From the NCBI GenBank assembly GCA_922989275.2, contig OV277863.1, positions 18,566,001-18,630,000 on the forward strand: 64,000 nucleotides of DNA. Reading direction: 5' to 3'. The stretch is from Gari tellinella (taxonomy: Eukaryota; Mollusca; Bivalvia; Cardiida; Psammobiidae). The notes under the pieces were generated by a model that was not told the origin of the DNA, did no database searches, and saw only the letters and a program-made list of their open reading frames with translations. A program made the position numbers and the translations under genes. Numbering within the stretch: position 1 is the stretch's first letter; each line of letters begins with the position of its first letter. Shown piece by piece: positions 45,705 through 57,400 of this stretch.

Positions 45705-46240
45705 ATTAGTTTCTAGAAGTGGCCACATAGGGTAACATTTTACATACATTTAAAACTTTCAATAGTTTACAATGTTTAACGTTTAGGTTGTCCATGACAC
45801 ATTTTGCATATATGTTGAACAATTCAAATAAGTAATTGTTTGAAAACAAATGCAATAAAACAAAACAATGATAATTTTAAAAGAAATAAATCCTATTGGG
45901 AATCGAAACAACAGCCTTTTACACTATTGCATGTACCCTAACACGCTACCTACTACTCTATCTCGATTATTGATTTAATTTTAATACAAAAGGCATTATA
46001 TCCTTAGTATACCATGAAAGGTAGGTAACTCCTGAAAAAATTCATGGTTTATGACGCGTTTTACCTCTACGGGTGGACTCGTCCTAAAGGTCACAGCTCA
46101 CGGGTCACAATCCGACTATAAACATCGCCTTCCTTGCCGGCCTGTTCAACAACATTGTTTTTTGCGACTGCAAGTTGTCTTATTTTTTAAAAGAGTACCC
46201 CTAGGTATTGGAAGCTATCTACAACTTCTATAACATGTTA
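45705..46240. other. no recognised feature
   Basis: Probably includes the 3' end of the adjacent non-LTR element, but no tail or target duplication was identified. Confidence 0.4.
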
Positions 46241-48230
46241 TTTACTGTTTTATTTCTATTTCTACCTTTTTGTCTCCAAACACAAGTAGTTTTGTTTTAT
46301 CAAAGTTAATATCCAGCTTCCATGTTGAAGAGTATTCATAAAAAGTATTCAAGAGTGATTTCAGATCATCTTCTGTATTAACCAAAATAACAGTATCATC
46401 AGCATAGAGTAAGACAACAAGTTTAACATATATATCTAAGGTTTTTTCTACAATATCCATTCCACCGGTATTGTTATTGAACATAAATTGTTCCAGATCA
46501 TTTAAGAATAAAGAAAATAGTATAGGGGAAAGATTTTTACCCTGTCTTGATCCTCTGCTACATTGGAAGAAGTCTGACCTCTGACCATTTATGACAACAC
46601 AAGACTTAATATAAAGATACATGTTTCTAATTATGTTAAAAAGTTTACTATTGACATTATACTTCAGTAATTTTGCCCATAAGCATGCACACAATAAAGA
46701 GTCGAATACCTTTTTGAAATCAACAAAAGCGCAAAACAATTTCTATTTTTTTATGTTTACAATATCCACACAGCATACACATGTAGAGAGTGAAGACATT
46801 ATCGATTGTTGAATGACGTTTTCGAAATCCTGCTTGATTTTGAGTCAAATGTTCATTTGTTTCTAAATATGATGTAAGTCTATTGTTTAGAATTGCCGTA
46901 AAGAGTTTACCCATGCAGCTCAATAAAGTTATTTGTCTATAATTAGCGTGAGTATTATCGCCATTATTGTTATATATTTGTAAAATACTTCCAGCTAACC
47001 ATGAATCTGACAAAATTCAAGTATCGAATATCCTATTAAATAATTTGTGATAAAATGGCATTAATACACCAATCAAATGTTTTATGCATTAATAAGAAAC
47101 CTGATTCAAACCCGTTACTTTACCCATTCTTATGTTGTCAATTGCTTTTTTAATTTCGTCAAAAGTAATTTCATTATTCAAATTGTTATTAACATCAACA
47201 TTAGGCCAAACAGGGTCAATGGGGTCATCTTCATCGACATTAGCGGTATTCAGATTCTTGAAAACTCATAAAATGATTCTATATTAACATCGGCGTTTTT
47301 TTGTTTTTGCATAAAGGCTGTTAATGTAGTTCCAGTATTCGCGTGGTGAGTCAGTCCTCATTTTTTTCTAAAGCGACGTTTATATTTAACAACTGCATCT
47401 CGTATAGATCGTTAATATTGCTTACGACATATCATTTCTGTTATCTCATTTTTACATGGTTATATTTTCGTCTACTTTTATGAAATTCGGATCTGGTGGG
47501 GTTATAACTATTGTCATGCCACTTTTGGTTCTGGCTATTGTAGTTACCTGTCCTAACGTTACTTTCACTACTACTTCTGTATATTCCAAACATATCTTTA
47601 GCAGAAGTAATTAGAACATTTTCAATATTTGTAACAATATGATTTATACAACATTTATCCATATTTTTACGTTCTAGTTTTTGCATAATGTATCAAGTTT
47701 CGAGATATCTATATTATGTATAAACTGTTGACTATAGTTGTCAGACCATCTCTTGATTCGTTCATGACTGGACGCTTCATTTACATCAGTAGATTTACTA
47801 ACTGTAAGCTCAAAAGTAACTTGACAATGTAAATCAGAATGTAACCGACAGAAATCTATAATATTGAACCCATTACGTAAGGATATGGTATTTGCAGACG
47901 CTACGACATAATCTATAACAGATGTATTATTGCAAATATATTTTCCAACCTTTTGATCTCTAAAGGCTCTACCATTCATAATTACAAGATCATTGCTTTT
48001 ACAAAAGTCTACTAGATTTTTACCAAAACATTTTATAATTTTATCTTCGGAGGACCTAGCATATAACATACCTTTTCGTTTCAATTCGTTTACAACTTTA
48101 GTATCATATTTTAAGTTACTGTCAATATATATAGCATCATATACCATATTCAATTTCAATTATATATTTAATGTTGCTATTCTAGCTTTACAATCACCCA
48201 TTAGTATTACATATTAATAGGTGGTGTTAA

Positions 48231-48474
48231 CCCTGTCCACAATAGAAGCGCCTTTTAGCGGATATGATTTATTCATCCGCTGAAGAAAATAGTTCCAATT
48301 TAATCAGTAATGAATATGTATTATAGGGAATATTTTCTATATTATAGCACATGATAGCTTAAAGCAGGCTGAAAGTAAAGCAGAATGCGCCATATGGCGC
48401 ATTCTGCTTTACTTTCAACCTGCTTTAATATGCCAAATATCTTAACTACTAGAAACAGGCTATGTGGTAATGGG
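48231..48474 (-). mobile_element. family B TTAA MITE, copy 7, inside the LINE
   Basis: 244 bp, TTAA 48227-48230 and 48475-48478. Hairpin centre GCGCCATATGGCGC. Interrupts the LINE endonuclease upstream of its GDC motif. Confidence 0.95.
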
Positions 48475-48618
48475 TTAAAGTCCTCTATTTCAGAGTAAAA
48501 CATGCCATATAGATTTTGAGACTGATATTTAGAATATTCCGGTGGAACGTAGACAGAACCGAAAACAATTTCTTCATTTGTATCAAATAAAACCTTTGAT
48601 AGTTTGAACCACTGTATA

Positions 48619-48864
48619 CAGTGGAGAATCTGTTATTCTTTCCCAATAAACGCGTTTACGCTAAAACTATTATTTGCAGTGCAAACAATTTGGAGCCAGA
48701 TCAGACGCCGGGTAACCCGGCGTCTGATCAGGCTCCAAACTGTTTGCCACCAAGATAAACAAGAATTATCAGAATTGTCCAAAAGTTGTACTTTTCTACG
48801 TTTTAGTGCTTTGCGTTTGCGTACGTTTGCGTTTAAACGGGAAAGAATAACAGATTCTCCACTG
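48619..48864 (-). mobile_element. family A TA MITE, copy 6, inside the LINE
   Basis: 246 bp, TA 48617-48618 and 48865-48866. Interrupts the LINE endonuclease just before QWFKLSKVLFD. Confidence 0.95.
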
Positions 48865-49329
48865 TATATTAACACTCGATATCGATAACTGAGAAATGTT
48901 TTGATTAACTACATTTAATAAAAGTAACAATACCCCCTGACTTTTTTACGTTTTCTGTTTTCCATAAAGCATTCAAAATTTTCAGTATTCACACAATCAA
49001 GATCATCAATATGTGTTTCAGAACACGAAAATAGGTCATAATTGGACAAAAAATCTAAAATCCGGGATATTCAATTTAGAAGTAATACCACACACATTTT
49101 AGCAAAAGAATGACAAATTGCTATTGAAAGTTTCAGTATTATTGCCACCCTGACAATCCTATAGACTTGTACCCTGACGCTGGTTACAGGGTCTTCTAGC
49201 TTCTACTGGGATATGTACGTCATCAGCTCTGACTTCCTGACCGTCGACAAACAGCCTATCTCTCACCAACACTGGTAGCTCACGAATAACACCAATAGCG
49301 CAGTGTGTCATACCATTTTGATGACAATG

Positions 49330-49525
49330 TGACCTTGACGCTTGACCTCAATTATATAGAAATATTGTTTTACTTATTGTCTTCTACCACAGCATCTAGG
49401 AATACCAACTTATTATAGTGGAAGAGTACATTCTGGGATGGCGGAGTTTTTCATACTACATTCAGGTCACTGTGACCTTGACCTTGATATTTGACCTCAA
49501 TTATTTATTTAAAACTGGATGACAG
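49330..49525. other. no recognised feature
   Basis: 'tgaccttgacc.ttgacctcaattat' occurs twice (49328 and 49470), a short direct duplication. Confidence 0.45.
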
Positions 49526-49526
49526 G

Positions 49527-49652
49527 CGGAAAGGGGCCTGATAAGACGCCGGGTTATCTGGCGTCTGATATAGCTCTAGACTTGTTGCAATGAAAATAGC
49601 AGAGTTTTAGTGTAAACGCGTTTATTGGAAAAGAATAACGTCTTCTGCACTG
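49527..49652 (+). mobile_element. family A fragment, copy 15
   Basis: 'ggcctgataagacgccgggttatctggcgtctgat', then 'gtaaacgcgtttatt' and the right end CTTCTGCACTG with TA. The left half is missing. Confidence 0.75.
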
Positions 49653-49659
49653 TATAATC

Positions 49660-50608
49660 TTCGTTCCTGATTTAGACAGTCCTGTATAATAACAGGTCGG
49701 GGTCACGATCACCTAGAATATGGAGGTTATCTTCGCAGCCCTTTCAAGTATACTGCATGGTCTGGTTTAGGCTGAGGGATATGCGTCACGCGTCTGACCT
49801 GCAGGGCCTCAATAATTGTTTGATTGAAAGTGCCACTTTGTTATAGTGCTTTCATTTTAATAATGAAACCACGGTAATGGCTACACAATTAACCCATTCT
49901 CCTATGCATATATATTGAATGAGTCAATGTGTTTCATTATGAGGTACCTGATCTAAGTTTTCATATTCAGTTTAGTTTAAAAGAAAGTCCTGTTAGCAAA
50001 CAGCAGATTCAGACCAGACGCCGCATTATGGTCTGAGTCTGCACTATTTGTCTGTGTCCAATGTATGGGATGTTAAACACAAATATGGGTTTGTACAACA
50101 GATCCAGTACTAAGTAAGTCTTATATACCGACGGCTTTGTACTTTCAATATCACTTTTCTACATCAAGTTGCCTCGTGACTTTAATTAAATACATGTAAG
50201 TTGCTTATTCTCCTCATGTGTTTGTCAAGCGCACCTCCACTGTCATTGCAAATAGTGTGGATCTAGATCACAGGCCGAGTAACCTACCATCTGACCAGGT
50301 TCTGAACTGACTGACTAACGCAATTAGATTTTAAACTCATTTTCCAAAGATAAGATGACCTTTTCGAAACATGCGATATTATGACAGAATAAGACTTAAA
50401 ACCCTTAGCCTACCTAAATATCGTATGTTTCGAAACTGGCATCTGCAGTTTTTGCAAAAATTCAGATTTATGCATTATCTCATTGACGAAACCTAACAGT
50501 CAGTTATTTACGTTGCGTCTGATCAGGACCAAATGTTTTCGCTAATACCAGTCAAGTTGCAATCGGCAGGCGAGTGGTTTAACCTTTCTGTGCAGCAATA
50601 TCGTCTGC
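49660..50608. other. no gene; decayed core fragments
   Basis: Decayed hairpin-core pieces at 49998-50055 ('AGCAAACAGCAGATTCAGACC...GGTCTGAGTCTGC') and 50250-50310. No coding sequence recognised. Confidence 0.5.
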
Positions 50609-50612
50609 TTAA

Positions 50613-50850
50613 CCCTTTCATGATCAAATTATTCGGGAGATGTTTACCCTCTCATCGCTTTATTGTCGTCTGCTTCAATTTTCTGTTATCTGCAATATCG
50701 TTTCAAAGTTAAAAAAGGCAGTATGACTGAAGAAAATGCAAAATGAGTGTCAAACAGTTTGGATCCTGATCAGACGCCGCGTTACGCGGCGTCTGATCAG
50801 GATCCAAACAGTTTGCAAACGCGTTTTAAGCGTCATTGAGAACGAAAGGG
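50613..50850 (+). mobile_element. family H TTAA MITE, copy 1
   Basis: TTAA 50609-50612 and 50851-50854. Ends CCCTTTCATGATC and GAACGAAAGGG. Core CAAACAGTTTGGATCCTGATC / AGACGCCGCGTTACGCGGCG, the same core type as families A and E, and it shares 'gtcgtctgctt' blocks with family E. Confidence 0.85.
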
Positions 50851-51016
50851 TTAAAATAGTTGCCTGCTACAATTTCTCAAACTTACATATTGGACATTTC
50901 GAGAACGAGTGTCCAAAGAGTTTGGACCTGGAGCAGACACCGCGTTGGGAGGCGTCTGGCCTGGATTGAAGCTATTTGCAAATAATAGTTATGCCGTGCT
51001 CAGCACTTAAGAGGTA

Positions 51017-51232
51017 CAGTGGAGAAGGCGTTATTATTTCTCAATAAACGCGTTGATGCTAAAGATTAATATTCCCAACGCAGACAGTTTGTAGCAAGAC
51101 CAAACACTTAGATTCTAAACTGTTCGCCACTTCGATCAAAATAATTATAGTCAGAATTGTCAAAAGGTCTTTTTCTACATTTTATTGCAATGCGGTTGCG
51201 TTTTGTTGGCTAGAAATAGCGAGTGTCCACTG
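51017..51232 (-). mobile_element. family A TA MITE, copy 10
   Basis: CAGTGGAGAAGGCGTTATTA to GAGTGTCCACTG with TA flanks. Decayed core. It ends 56 bp upstream of the nuclease start codon, so it occupies the proximal promoter or 5' UTR. Confidence 0.8.
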
Positions 51233-51288
51233 TAGTACGTAAGAGATAAAGTCGAACAGTCATTCATAGTCGTGAACAAGTTCGTGCA

Positions 51289-51483
51289 ATGTCTTCATAC
51301 GCTCTTGTTATTGTTTCTCTTGTTTTTACGACAGTGTTTGGCTTTATCACACAGCCCGATGGTGATGCTGGACCATCGTTGCCCCCTCTGGCTGAACCTC
51401 CCCTTAGAATAGGCTCGTTCAACATCCAGATCTTCGGGCAAACGAAATACCGTCACAAAGATGTAATTAACGTGCTTCTGAAG
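51289..51483 (+). CDS. DNase I-like exon 1: signal peptide and first motif
   Basis: ATG 51289, 65 codons, donor CTGAAG|GTAAGT. Signal peptide then a proline-rich spacer and LRIGSFNIQIFGQTKY. Confidence 0.9.
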
Positions 51484-54400
51484 GTAAGTGTCTGGGAAAC
51501 TTCATGTAAATGAGCGATGTCAAAAGACTCTTTTGGCACAGCATACAATACACTCATATGTACAGTATCAATCGTATAAAATTGTTCAGTCTCTTTGAAG
51601 TATGATTAAACCTAATCAATGCAATGTCCATTTCAGATATTAAGTCGGTACGATGTTGCTCAAATACTGGAGATAAGAGATTCAAAAGAGACGGTGTTTG
51701 ATCATTTTACGCAAGATCTCAACAACTACATGCACAGGTACAGTCTCCTTTGATTGTTTGACCTTGACCCTTAACCTTTTGACTGCCAAATGTTTCGTGA
51801 GACTTTTCCCCGTCACTGTTTCATTGTCATCTGCTTCAATTTTGTTATCTGCAATATCGTTTCAAAATTTAAAAAAAGACAGTATGACTGAAGAGATTTC
51901 AAAACAAGTGTCAAACAGTTTCGATCCTGATCAGACGCCATGTAAACCGCTTGACAACCGTGTCTATGTTTCTTGTTTCAAAATGCTCAAATTCTAAATT
52001 TAAGAGATAGAAGAGCACGCGTGCTGGCAGCTGAAGAAGAGTTCTCAAAGCTTATTTGACAACAACAAAAACATCCTCGAAAAGAAATATACAAAAACCT
52101 CAACTAAAAGCAAATGCGTGGCATCATCGTACATATGGCACATTCGTTTAACGCATTGAAATTATGACTCACCTAAAACCATTGTCAAAAGGAATATCAC
52201 CGAGTCTTAGTAATTTCGATATTTTCCATCGGTGTTTGTACTCGTAGATCTTTGTTTTAAACTTTGCTACGCAATGAAATTCAAATATCATATATTAGCG
52301 GTCCGATAAGAATCTCGCCGTGGTCATATATGTTAGAGTGTAGAACATGTACATCAGGGCTGCCATAAGTTGACATGAAAAATCCTAAGATTTCCAAATT
52401 TGCATTTTTCAAGTTTGATTTTACGAATCGTGCCTTTACCCCATCGTATGTTTCTAGTTTTGTTGACACGTGACTACTTAAAACAGACTGGAAGTAAAGC
52501 AGAATGCGCCTTCAGGCGCATTCTGCTTCACTTTCAGTCTGCTTTAAGCTACCATATACTAGAAAAAAAAATCCGAAGATTTAGGAAAATCCGGAGAAAT
52601 GGCAGCCGTGGTACATTTAGGGGATATATTGTTGTGCCTTCTCCCGACCGAGCGATTTCGTTCTTTGATATGTGCTAGTATTTGGTTTATTAAAGTGTCA
52701 ATTTAAAAAAAATTTGGTTTTCAGTCTCTTTAAAAACGTTTCCAATACTATTATGTTTAGCAATATAGTGCTACGCAATGGTATAGAGCAATGTTGGGGT
52801 GACACGTGTTTTAACGTTGTGTCTTCTCTCTTGTATTTTTGTAGCATAGGCAGCAGCGCTCAATACAAATCCGTAGTGAGTGGTCGTCTCGGAAGATCGG
52901 ACATCAAAGAACAATATGGATTTTTATACAGGTAGCAGGGCTCCAGATAAGAGGGAGTAAACTGAACATATTCAACATTTTCTCACTAATTTCAGCACCA
53001 ATCCTATGGTGTTACTACTCATTAGAATCTTCTCGAAGAGACGATTCTAATGAGTAGTGACACCATAGGATTTCATGCAGAAATAAAGATTTTAAATTTT
53101 GAAATACTCCCCTTATCTGGAGCCCTGGGTAGTATATATATTAAAACGAATATATTAACCTATTTGCGTCCAGTGGATATTTCGTAACATATATATTAAA
53201 TTAATCTTTTTTATCTTTGGGTGCCTTGGTTTGCTTTTATAAATCTATAAAATTTCCTATGAAGCCACATTATGCAGCTTCTGATTTATGGTATGGAATA
53301 TATGGGATAGTGAGCATAAATGTTTTAAGGCTAACCCGTAGTGTAAATCCACACACTGACAGTTGAGAATATGTTGTTCTTTCCCGTTTAAACGCAAACG
53401 AAACGCAAAAGCATTGTACTAAAATGCAGAAAATGACAATTTTTTCACAATTCTGAACGTTGATTTTAACCTGGATGGCAAACAGTTTGGAGCCTGATCA
53501 GACGCCGGATTACCCGGCGTCTGATCTGGCTCCAAACTTTTTGCATGGGAAATAATAGATTTAGCGTAAACGCGTTTATTGGGAAAGAATAACGTTTTCT
53601 CCACTGTATCAATGTCTCTGGTCAAGTTCTGTTTTTTCTGCCAATTTCAGTCAAATTAGAGGTCATTAAAAACAAGAAAAATTAGTATTACGAGTGTAAA
53701 TACTCAAAATTTAAATTACAACGTACATTCAGCTAGAATAGTGGCAAAATATAAAGCTTTTTACAAGAGCCAATTGTCTTGGCTCGCCTTAATTTAGTTG
53801 TTTATTTAGTTTTATTTAAATTAGTTTTGTGTGTTTCTTTAAACATAAACACCAAAATAGTAACTTTATATAATTATGATTGTAGCTATATACATTTTTC
53901 AGGCAATCCAATATATTTTTTATATATGTTGAGGCCACGGCATCCCGTGTAAACATGATTGTGTTTCTATTTTTATTCAGACCATCCCGTGTCAATGTTA
54001 CTGGTACATATCAGTTTCCGGACACCAAAGACCTTTTTGAGCGTGAGCCATTTGGTGTGAGGTTTTCGTCGCCATCTACAAGTAAACATCCCGATTGAAA
54101 GAAAATGACAGCCATATCGGAAGATATGGACGATTTATTCAAATCAGAGGGCAGACAGTTTGAAGACTGCGCGATACTGCGCGTCTGTGCCCGTTTCATA
54201 AAACGTCGTACTGTAAAATGCATTTAATTTCTGATTTCCCTATCTAATCCTATCGTGTGATATCTCTTTGGAATCGTCTTTTCAAGACGATTCCAAAAAG
54301 ATGTCTTCAGACATTATTAGATGGAGAAATAAATAATAATTGAGACTTTTATAATCTGACTTACGACAACATTTGTCGTACGAAGTTTTATGAAACGGAC

Positions 54401-57400
54401 CCCTGGTCAGACTACAAACTCTTAGTCTACAATGAATGTTATCGTTTTACATTGTACAGTAGAGAAGACGTTATTATTTTCCAATAACGCGTTTATAAAT
54501 ATTATACACTAAATATAATATTTGCATTGCAAACGGTGTGACGCCAGATCAGACGCCGGGTATCCAGATGTCTGATAATCCGATAATCTGTTTGCTACTA
54601 CATGTATGATTAAGAAAAATAGTCAGAATTGTCAAAAAATTGTCCTTTTCGCCATTTTATTGTAATGCGGTTTTCGTTGTACACCAAGCGCGAAATAATG
54701 TCTTCACCGTCGAACAATAACGTGTACCTCTTAACCAGTGAAACTGGAATTTCTACTAAAAAGCCAAACTACACACCAACTTAACCCTTATATCCAAATG
54801 CTTAATTTTACTGTTGGAGTCAAGTCGATATGAAATACTGTTTAAGGTGGTATGGTAAATAATGTAGAAAAAGACCATGTGCCGTGTTGCACACTGGCTA
54901 CTGGTGTGAGTCCGCAATATTTGAAATGTATGACAGCCCGATGCTAAAGGTCATGAATCACTACATCAACCATTTCCTTCATAACCTTTTTCTAGTTTTG
55001 AAGACTGGTGATCACTTAAAGTAGGTTGAAGGTAAAGCACAATGCGCCTTAAGGCACGATATGCTTTATTTTCAGTCTACTTTAAGCTACCCGCTGCTAC
55101 CGGGAGAAACTATTCGTAACGTTGCATATTCATGACTGCATAAAGTATTTTCTGTAGTTGAGGAATATATTAAAGGCTTAAAATGCGCATCTTTGGAGTA
55201 ATTGGTAAATAGTCGCACAGCGTTATTCGCTCGTCTCTTCACTTCAATCCTGGACCCGCGTGTGTAGTAGAGTAAGGACCTTGTCTCATAAATGAACCGT
55301 TATTAAAGTTTTCCATTGTTGACAATTGTGGTCTATACATGTACTATCGATGTGTATAAATCTCACATGCTATAAGAAAACCGGACTTAGTGCATTGCAA
55401 AACAGTGTAGACCCAGACCAGCTGTCATCTCAAGCTCGGCGATATTGTAAAAGTCACATGTTAGGCATAAAAAACCCTGTAGATTCCGATGGGTACATAA
55501 CAGTGTAGACCCTGACCAGTCGTCAAGTCTCTGGTGTGGCGATTGGTCATGGTCTACAATGTTTGTAATGCAGTAAGTTTGTTTTTCTTATAGAACTATT
55601 CCAATGAGTTTCTTGTATCTTCCAGTTGTGAAGGACTTTGGATTGGTTGCCGTGCATATACAGCCGTCACAGGCGAAAGAAGAAATAGACAACTTGACAA
55701 ATGTGTATGACACATTCCAAAGACACTGGAAGTTACAGGTCTGTCCAAACAATAGCATTTCAAAAACACTTAAAATTAAATCCACATCATTATCTAAAGC
55801 TGACTTGCCGGTAATCTACAGTTACAGCCAAACTAATTTAAATCAGACAATTTACGGCTATAATTATGGATGTTCCTCACGTGAATAAATAGTTAATGTT
55901 AGTGCTCCAAATAAAGTGAGTATAGTTCAGATACTAGTATCACCATTTCCCAACCAAACCCTTTTACACGACTATTAATTAGATTCGTCTCGAAGATACG
56001 ATTCTAATGAACAGTCACAACATAGGTTTTTTAGACATAGAGAACATCATTATTATTAGTGTCCAGTTACTATTTTACTGACAAGTAAATGTTTGACCTT
56101 TTCACCACCAATGCATCGTCTGCATTGATACTGTCATCTGCAATATTTTTACATGTTAGTTTAGAGACGGTTGATTGAAGCTATATAGAGATACCGATGC
56201 AAAACAGTTTAGATTCTCATCAGACACAGAGTAATCGTGCATCTAATCTAGATACACAGTGTTTGCAACGTCGCCCTTTGGCGCCCTTGCATTGGCAGTG
56301 AAAGAGTAAATAAACTCTTACACGTGGTGGACCTTAATCTTTCCCGTTTAACCCTTTCCCCCATAGAAGCGACTTTTGGCGAATTTAATTTATTCCTCCG
56401 CCGAAGAAAATAGTTCCAGTTTATACTCTCATGAACAATTAACATTACACATATTTTATATTGCCTAGCAGATTTGAGATTGAAGCAGGCTAAAAGTAAA
56501 GCAGAATGTGCCTTAAGGCACATTCTGCTTTACTTTCAACCTGCTTTAAGTGGTCACATGTCTTCAAAACTAGAAACAGGCTATGAGGTAAAGGGTTAAA
56601 CGCAAACGAAACACAAACGCATTGCAATAAAATGTGGTAAACAACAAGTTTTGACAACTCTGACTGTATTTTAACTGAGTTGCAAACAGTTCGGAGTCTG
56701 ATCTGGCTCCAAGCTGTTTTGCAACGGAAATAATAAATTAAGCGTAAATGCGTTTATCAGGAAAGTATAATGTATTCTCATGTATATGTGCGCCATACCT
56801 GTGTATTACAGGATATAATCATCGCTGGAGACTTTAACTCTGACTGCCAGTATCTAGCCCCGAGCAGCTGGTCCACAATCTCATTCCGTACTGATACCAG
56901 GTTTACATGGCTCGTTGGTGATAAACTCGACACCACTGTGGCGGATTCATTCTGTGTCTATGACAGGTAAAGTGAAGGAGACGTGTAAACGAAATTAACC
57001 TATTACCAAAGCAAGGTGACAGTGAAACAGACAGCTCCTTAAGGAGCTTTCTGTTTCACTGTCATCTTGCATTAAGCTATCACCTCTCTATTATACAATC
57101 AATTAGCCTTGGTTATAGTGGTCGTAATAACGAGGTTTTACTGTATGTTCCTAGTGTTGATGACAGGTGGCCACTTAAAACAGGTTTTTTACTCTAATCC
57201 TTCTTTAAGCTATCATCAGCTACATGTATGATATAGGATATATGTCTTATGGCACATGTTCATACAGTATCAATTGGATCTATTTTTTTCAGTTGAGGAA
57301 TAAATTTAAAATGCGCTAAAAAGCGCTCAATGGTAAAAAGTTAAAAGCAAAGGCGATGCACTGAACCCAAAAGCTTCTTGAGTTGAGTACACATGCCAAA

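Larger units (their letters stand above)
46242..49325 (-). pseudogene. non-LTR (LINE) retrotransposon ORF2 relic
   Basis: Minus strand, 5' to 3': an N-terminal lead (LPVLVRDRLFVDGQEV, 49325-49160); an apurinic-type endonuclease start (NVCGITSKLN), CSETHIDDLD, GSVYVPPEYS, ILMGDCKARIA, then SVIDYVVAS and CRLHSDLHCQV (48980-47700). A linker follows, then reverse transcriptase with YRQITLLSCMGKLFTAIL, AGFRKRHST, FVDFKKVFDS, SRGSRQGKNLSPILFSLFLN and catalytic YADDTVIL (47013-46242). Motif order places it among endonuclease-bearing LINEs of the CR1/Jockey/I type; the clade is not certain. The catalytic F.D.K.FD and YADD are intact, but frameshifts and stops break the frame at several points. Family B copy 7 and family A copy 6 are inserted in the endonuclease part; removing each restores the reading across the insertion point. 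Confidence 0.9.

Noticed and set aside
17772..48875. An ~80-residue open frame (SRLNANVRKRK..., also a complementary CYSFPINAF... frame) repeated at 17.8, 21.0, 26.2, 30.4, 33.0 and 48.6 kb
   Set aside because: Both strands are open through the same 246-bp family A element, including its hairpin. Conservation follows element identity, not coding.
55594..55625. Nuclease exon 5 starting after the AG at 55592-55593
   Set aside because: The phase left by exon 4 would read into TGA. The AG at 55624-55625 has a better pyrimidine tract and gives the family sequence.
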